From contig NZ_JAVJQE010000007.1 in assembly GCF_040218065.1 (NCBI RefSeq), positions 62,001-126,000 of the forward strand: a stretch of DNA of 64,000 bases, read 5' to 3'. Numbering within the stretch: position 1 is the stretch's first letter; each line of letters starts with the position of its first letter. Position numbers and translations under genes: made by a program. Under the pieces are notes generated by a model. The model had not been told where the DNA came from. It ran no database searches and worked only from the letters and a program-made list of their open reading frames with translations. Of the stretch, positions 60,968 through 64,000 are shown piece after piece. The DNA is from Marivibrio sp040218065. Lineage in GTDB: Bacteria > Pseudomonadota > Alphaproteobacteria > UBA8366 > Aestuariispiraceae.

Positions 60968-63372
60968 AATTCACCCTCTCCTGGCTGAAGGATCATCTGG
61001 AGACGGACGCGTCTCTCGACGAGATCGCGCATGCGCTCACCGACCTCGGACTCGAGGTCGAAGGGGTGGAGAATCCAGCCGAAAAGCTGGCGCCGTTCAA
61101 GATCGCCTACGTCACGGAGGCGAAGCCGCACCCGAACGCCGACCGGCTGCAGATCTGCATGGTCGACGACGGCTCGGGCGAGCCCATCCAGGTGATCTGC
61201 GGCGCGCCGAACGCGCGCGCGGGCATGAAGGGCGTCTTCGCGCCGGCGGGCGCCTACGTCCCCGGCACGGACCTGCTGCTGAAAGCGGGCGAGATCCGCG
61301 GCGAGAAATCCAACGGCATGCTCTGTTCCGAGCGGGAGATGGGCCTTTCCGACGATCACGAGGGCATCATCGACCTGCCGGAGGACGCGCCGGTCGGCGC
61401 CGGCTTCGCCCAGTGGAAGGGCCTCGACGATCCGGTGATCGAAATCGCGATCACGCCGAACCGGGCCGACTGCCTGGGCGTGCGCGGCGTAGCGCGCGAT
61501 CTGGCGGCGCGCGGGATCGGGCGCCTGAAGCCGTTCGAGACGCCGAGCGTCGCGGGGGCCTACGAAAGCCCGCTCAAATGGGTGCGCGGCGAGGCGATCG
61601 GGACGGCCTGCCCCTATGTCGCCGGGCGGCATTTCCGGGGCGTGAAGAACGGCCCCTCGCCCGCGTGGCTGCAAAAGCGGCTGACGGCGATCGGGCTTCG
61701 CCCGATCTCGGCGCTGGTGGACGTCACCAACTACGTCACCTTCGACCTGGGCCGGCCGCTGCACGTCTTCGACGCCGCCAAGGTCAAGGGATCCGAGCTG
61801 ACGATGCGCCGGGCCGAGGACGGCGAGACGATCCTCGCGCTGGACGGCAAGGAGTATACGCTCGAATCCGGCATGACCGTGATCGCCGACGCGGGCGGCG
61901 TCGACGGCATCGGCGGGATCATGGGCGGCGAGCTGTCCGGCTGCACCGAGGAAACGAGCGAAGTCTTCCTCGAGGTCGCGCTGTTCGACCCGATCAAGAC
62001 GGCGGAGACGGGCCGGAAGCTCGGCATCGACTCGGACGCGCGCTATCGCTTCGAGCGAGGCCTGGACCCGCAGTCCGCCGTCTGGGGCGTCGAGGTCGCG
62101 GCGAAGATGATCCTCGATCTGTGCGGCGGCGAGGCGTCGAAGACGGTCTCCGCCGGCGAGATCCCGGATGTGAGCCGTCGCGTGCGCCTGCGGCCCGCGA
62201 AGCTGAAGAGCTTCGGCGGCGTCGATTTGCCGGCGGACGAGGCGGCGGGGATCCTGGAGCGGCTCGGCTTCGGAACCGAAATCCATGACAACGAGATCAT
62301 CGCCCAGCCGCCGAGCTGGCGCGGCGACATCGAGCATGAGCACTGCCTGATCGAGGAGGTCTTGCGCGTCCACGGCTACGATAAGGCGCCCGCGGTGAGC
62401 CTGACGCGCGACGACGGATCGCTGCCGCAGCCGATCCTGACGCTCCTCCAGCGGCGCACCGGCTTCGCCAAGCGCGAACTCGCCTCGCGCGGGATGCTGG
62501 AGGCGGTGACTTGGTCCTTCCTGCCGCGCGGGGAGGCGACGGTGTTCGGCGGCGGCGCGGACGAGCTGCAGCTCGCCAATCCGATCAGCGCGGATCTGGA
62601 CGCGATGCGCCCGTCGGTTCTGCCCAACCTGCTGGGCGCGGCCCAGCGAAACATCGACCGCGGCCATCCCGACCCCGCGCTGTTCGAAGCGGGACCCGCC
62701 TATCGCACCCGCGCGCCCGACGGTCAGGACCTGGTCGTCGCAGGCGTGCGCGCCGGCAAGGCCGGGCCGCGCCATTGGGCGGCGGCGCCGCGCGACGTCG
62801 ACGCCTTCGACGCGAAGGCCGACGTGGAGGCGGTGCTGGCGGCCTGCGGCGCGCCGGTGGACAAGCTGCAGGTCACGACGGACGCGCCCGACTGGTACCA
62901 TCCGGGCCGCTCCGGCTGCCTGCGCCTCGGCCCTAACGTGCTGGCGCGCTTCGGCGAGATGCATCCCAAGATCCTGCGACGCTACGAGATCCGCGGCCGC
63001 GTCGCGGCATTCGAGATCTTCCTGGAGGCGATCCCTGAGCCGAAGGCGAAGAAGGGCGGCGGCAAGACCCGCCCGCTCCTGAAGCCGTCCAGCCTGCAGC
63101 CGGTGACGCGCGACTTCGCCTTCCTGGTGGACGCCGAGGTGCCGGCCGACAAGATCCTGCGATCGGCCGTCGGCGCCGACAAGCAGTTGGTCGCCGGGGC
63201 CAGCGTGTTCGACGTCTATCAGGGCGCCGAGCTGGAAGGCCGGAAATCGGTCGCCATCTCCGTCACCCTGCAGCCGAGCGAGAAGACCCTGACCGACAAA
63301 GAAATCGAGGCGGTCGGCGCCAAGATCGTCGCCAACGTCGAAAAGCAGACCGGCGGGGCGCTGCGCAGCTGA
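60964..63372 (+). CDS. pheT: Phenylalanine-tRNA ligase beta subunit
   Basis: An 802-residue subunit beginning MKFTLSWLKDHLETDASLDE. Domain order: a tRNA-binding OB domain (KPHPNADRLQICMVDDG, ICGAPNAR), the B3/B4 editing domain (VDVTNYVTFDLGRPLHVFDAAKVKG), B5 (SRRVRLRPAKLKSFGGVDLPADEAAGILERLGF), and the C-terminal anticodon-binding FDX-ACB domain (SSLQPVTRDFAFLVD, FDVYQGAELEGRKSVAISVTLQPSEKTLTDKEIE). It edits mischarged tyrosine. The ATG overlaps the pheS stop. Confidence 0.98.
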   Translation: MKFTLSWLKDHLETDASLDEIAHALTDLGLEVEGVENPAEKLAPFKIAYVTEAKPHPNADRLQICMVDDGSGEPIQVICGAPNARAGMKGVFAPAGAYVPGTDLLLKAGEIRGEKSNGMLCSEREMGLSDDHEGIIDLPEDAPVGAGFAQWKGLDDPVIEIAITPNRADCLGVRGVARDLAARGIGRLKPFETPSVAGAYESPLKWVRGEAIGTACPYVAGRHFRGVKNGPSPAWLQKRLTAIGLRPISALVDVTNYVTFDLGRPLHVFDAAKVKGSELTMRRAEDGETILALDGKEYTLESGMTVIADAGGVDGIGGIMGGELSGCTEETSEVFLEVALFDPIKTAETGRKLGIDSDARYRFERGLDPQSAVWGVEVAAKMILDLCGGEASKTVSAGEIPDVSRRVRLRPAKLKSFGGVDLPADEAAGILERLGFGTEIHDNEIIAQPPSWRGDIEHEHCLIEEVLRVHGYDKAPAVSLTRDDGSLPQPILTLLQRRTGFAKRELASRGMLEAVTWSFLPRGEATVFGGGADELQLANPISADLDAMRPSVLPNLLGAAQRNIDRGHPDPALFEAGPAYRTRAPDGQDLVVAGVRAGKAGPRHWAAAPRDVDAFDAKADVEAVLAACGAPVDKLQVTTDAPDWYHPGRSGCLRLGPNVLARFGEMHPKILRRYEIRGRVAAFEIFLEAIPEPKAKKGGGKTRPLLKPSSLQPVTRDFAFLVDAEVPADKILRSAVGADKQLVAGASVFDVYQGAELEGRKSVAISVTLQPSEKTLTDKEIEAVGAKIVANVEKQTGGALRS

Positions 63373-63385
63373 CGGGGGAGCGGCC

Positions 63386-64000
63386 ATGGCCGGAGGCGGG
63401 GAGGCGAAGCGGACGGGCGTTCAGCGCAAGCAGTCCTATTCGATCCCCTGCGCCAGCGCCTTCCGCGACCGCGTCGCGGCGCTGGCCGCCGCCAAAGGCG
63501 TCAATGTCGGCGACATCGCGCGCTCCATCATGCTGACGGCCCCGGCCGCGGCGATCGACGCCTTTCCCGATCCCGGCGAGCCCGCCAAGGACGATCGCGA
63601 GACCGTGGTGCTGCAATCGGGCCCCAGCGCCGGCAAACCCTGGAAGCGCAAGCCGCGCCTGCAGGTCCGACTGCCCAAGGGCCAGGACGTGGTGCGGCTG
63701 CGCAAGGCGCTGGCGCTGGCGATGGCGATGGAGGCGGGCGCGGTGCGCCTGAGCGTGGAGGACGGCAAGAGCCCCGACCGCGCCGCCGCCGAAGCCGCCT
63801 TCCGCGAGGAGGCCGAGCGCCTGCGCGCCATGGTCAAGGTGCTGGCGGCCGAGCCGCTGCCCGACGGCGTGCGCTCGCGCGACGAGGCGCTATTCGTCCT
63901 CGGCTTCCCGCCGGGCGCGCGGCCGGGCGCGGACCGGGTCAAGGCGCGCTACCGCATGTTGGCCGCCGTGCTGCATCCGGACAGCGGGGTGGGCGACACC
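63386..64000 (+). CDS. J-domain protein, N-terminal part (truncated by window edge)
   Basis: At least 205 residues starting 13 bp after pheT. The N-terminal part (TGVQRKQSYSIPCASAFRDRVAALAAAKGVNVGDIARSIML) looks like a ribbon-helix-helix-type DNA-binding segment. A central segment (PRLQVRLPKGQDVVRLRKALALAMAMEAG) and a Glu/Ala-rich helix follow. The sequence then enters a J domain: ALFVLGFPPGARPGADRVKARYRMLAAVLHPDSGVGDT, with HPD present before the window ends. J-domain proteins stimulate DnaK. The ATG has GGGGGAG upstream. The function is not known. Confidence 0.8.
   Translation, partial: MAGGGEAKRTGVQRKQSYSIPCASAFRDRVAALAAAKGVNVGDIARSIMLTAPAAAIDAFPDPGEPAKDDRETVVLQSGPSAGKPWKRKPRLQVRLPKGQDVVRLRKALALAMAMEAGAVRLSVEDGKSPDRAAAEAAFREEAERLRAMVKVLAAEPLPDGVRSRDEALFVLGFPPGARPGADRVKARYRMLAAVLHPDSGVGDT

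Noticed and set aside
60913..63387. Very long open frame on the minus strand opposite pheT (over 800 codons)
   Set aside because: It mirrors pheT codon for codon and arises from extreme third-position GC bias. The translation is Arg/Asp/Ala-rich without any family motif.

Overview
The window is a stretch of chromosome from a GC-rich alphaproteobacterium. This is indicated by the gene orders rpmH-rnpA-yidC-engB-argB, rpmI-rplT-pheS-pheT and dnaK-dnaJ, by a DivL-type tyrosine pseudo-kinase, and by the DUF1674/SDHAF4-like and PA2779/PA2778 families. GC is very high throughout and genes are tightly packed on both strands. Several gene pairs touch or overlap by 4 bp. I see no tRNA or rRNA genes, CRISPR array, prophage, transposase or plasmid functions. 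Affinity to the Rhodospirillales/Rhodovibrionales-like lineages is a guess. A DMSP-lyase-like gene hints at a saline habitat.

Layout. 1-6.1 kb: end of an ankyrin-repeat protein, then (minus strand) boxC-boxB for aerobic benzoyl-CoA epoxidation, with a TGCA-N6-TGCA operator over the predicted boxC promoter. Beyond a palindromic repeat element lies an adrenodoxin-reductase-type flavoprotein that may feed electrons to BoxB. 6.1-12.0 kb: a minus-strand peptide cassette made of an M81 (MlrC-like) metallopeptidase, a P1-family aminopeptidase, a DppA-type binding protein and DppB/DppC permeases, with no ATPase nearby. 12.0-14.3 kb: an orphan histidine kinase and a TVP38-family membrane protein. 14.4-19.6 kb: the core run rpmH, rnpA, yidC, engB, argB and an EamA transporter.

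19.6-30.3 kb: thpR, a Tas-type aldo-keto reductase, a FIST protein with a TesA-like esterase, and divergent from these a YbbA/YbbP ABC exporter. The two divergent start codons share one CATG. A BI-1/YccA protein, a DUF1674 protein, a DddL-like DMSP lyase, a metallo-beta-lactamase-fold protein with degenerate metal ligands, and a PAS_5 protein follow. 30.4-39.2 kb: vsr and a cytosine-5 methyltransferase flanked by two PAS_5 genes, then a 3-hydroxyisobutyrate-dehydrogenase-like enzyme, SelO, three small poorly known genes, pyrF-trpF and lrgA-lrgB.

39.3-64 kb: divL, ahcY, an OmpA-family porin, glnD with a histone-H1-like tail, an old-yellow-enzyme oxidoreductase, gshB, a SirB1-like protein, a BON lipoprotein, dnaJ and dnaK. 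dnaK and alkB appear to share one -10 element. Then come the PA2779/PA2778 pair, a membrane protein divergent from an MmyB-type XRE regulator with a perfect palindrome between them, rpmI-rplT with a structured leader, pheS-pheT, and the start of a J-domain protein cut by the window edge.

Most of this is housekeeping. The parts most worth following up are the box operon with a non-BoxA reductase, the peptide uptake/hydrolysis cassette, the DddL-like/MBL divergent pair, the vsr-dcm island between twin PAS_5 genes, and several compact regulatory arrangements: shared CATG starts, a shared -10, and a two-hairpin rpmI leader.
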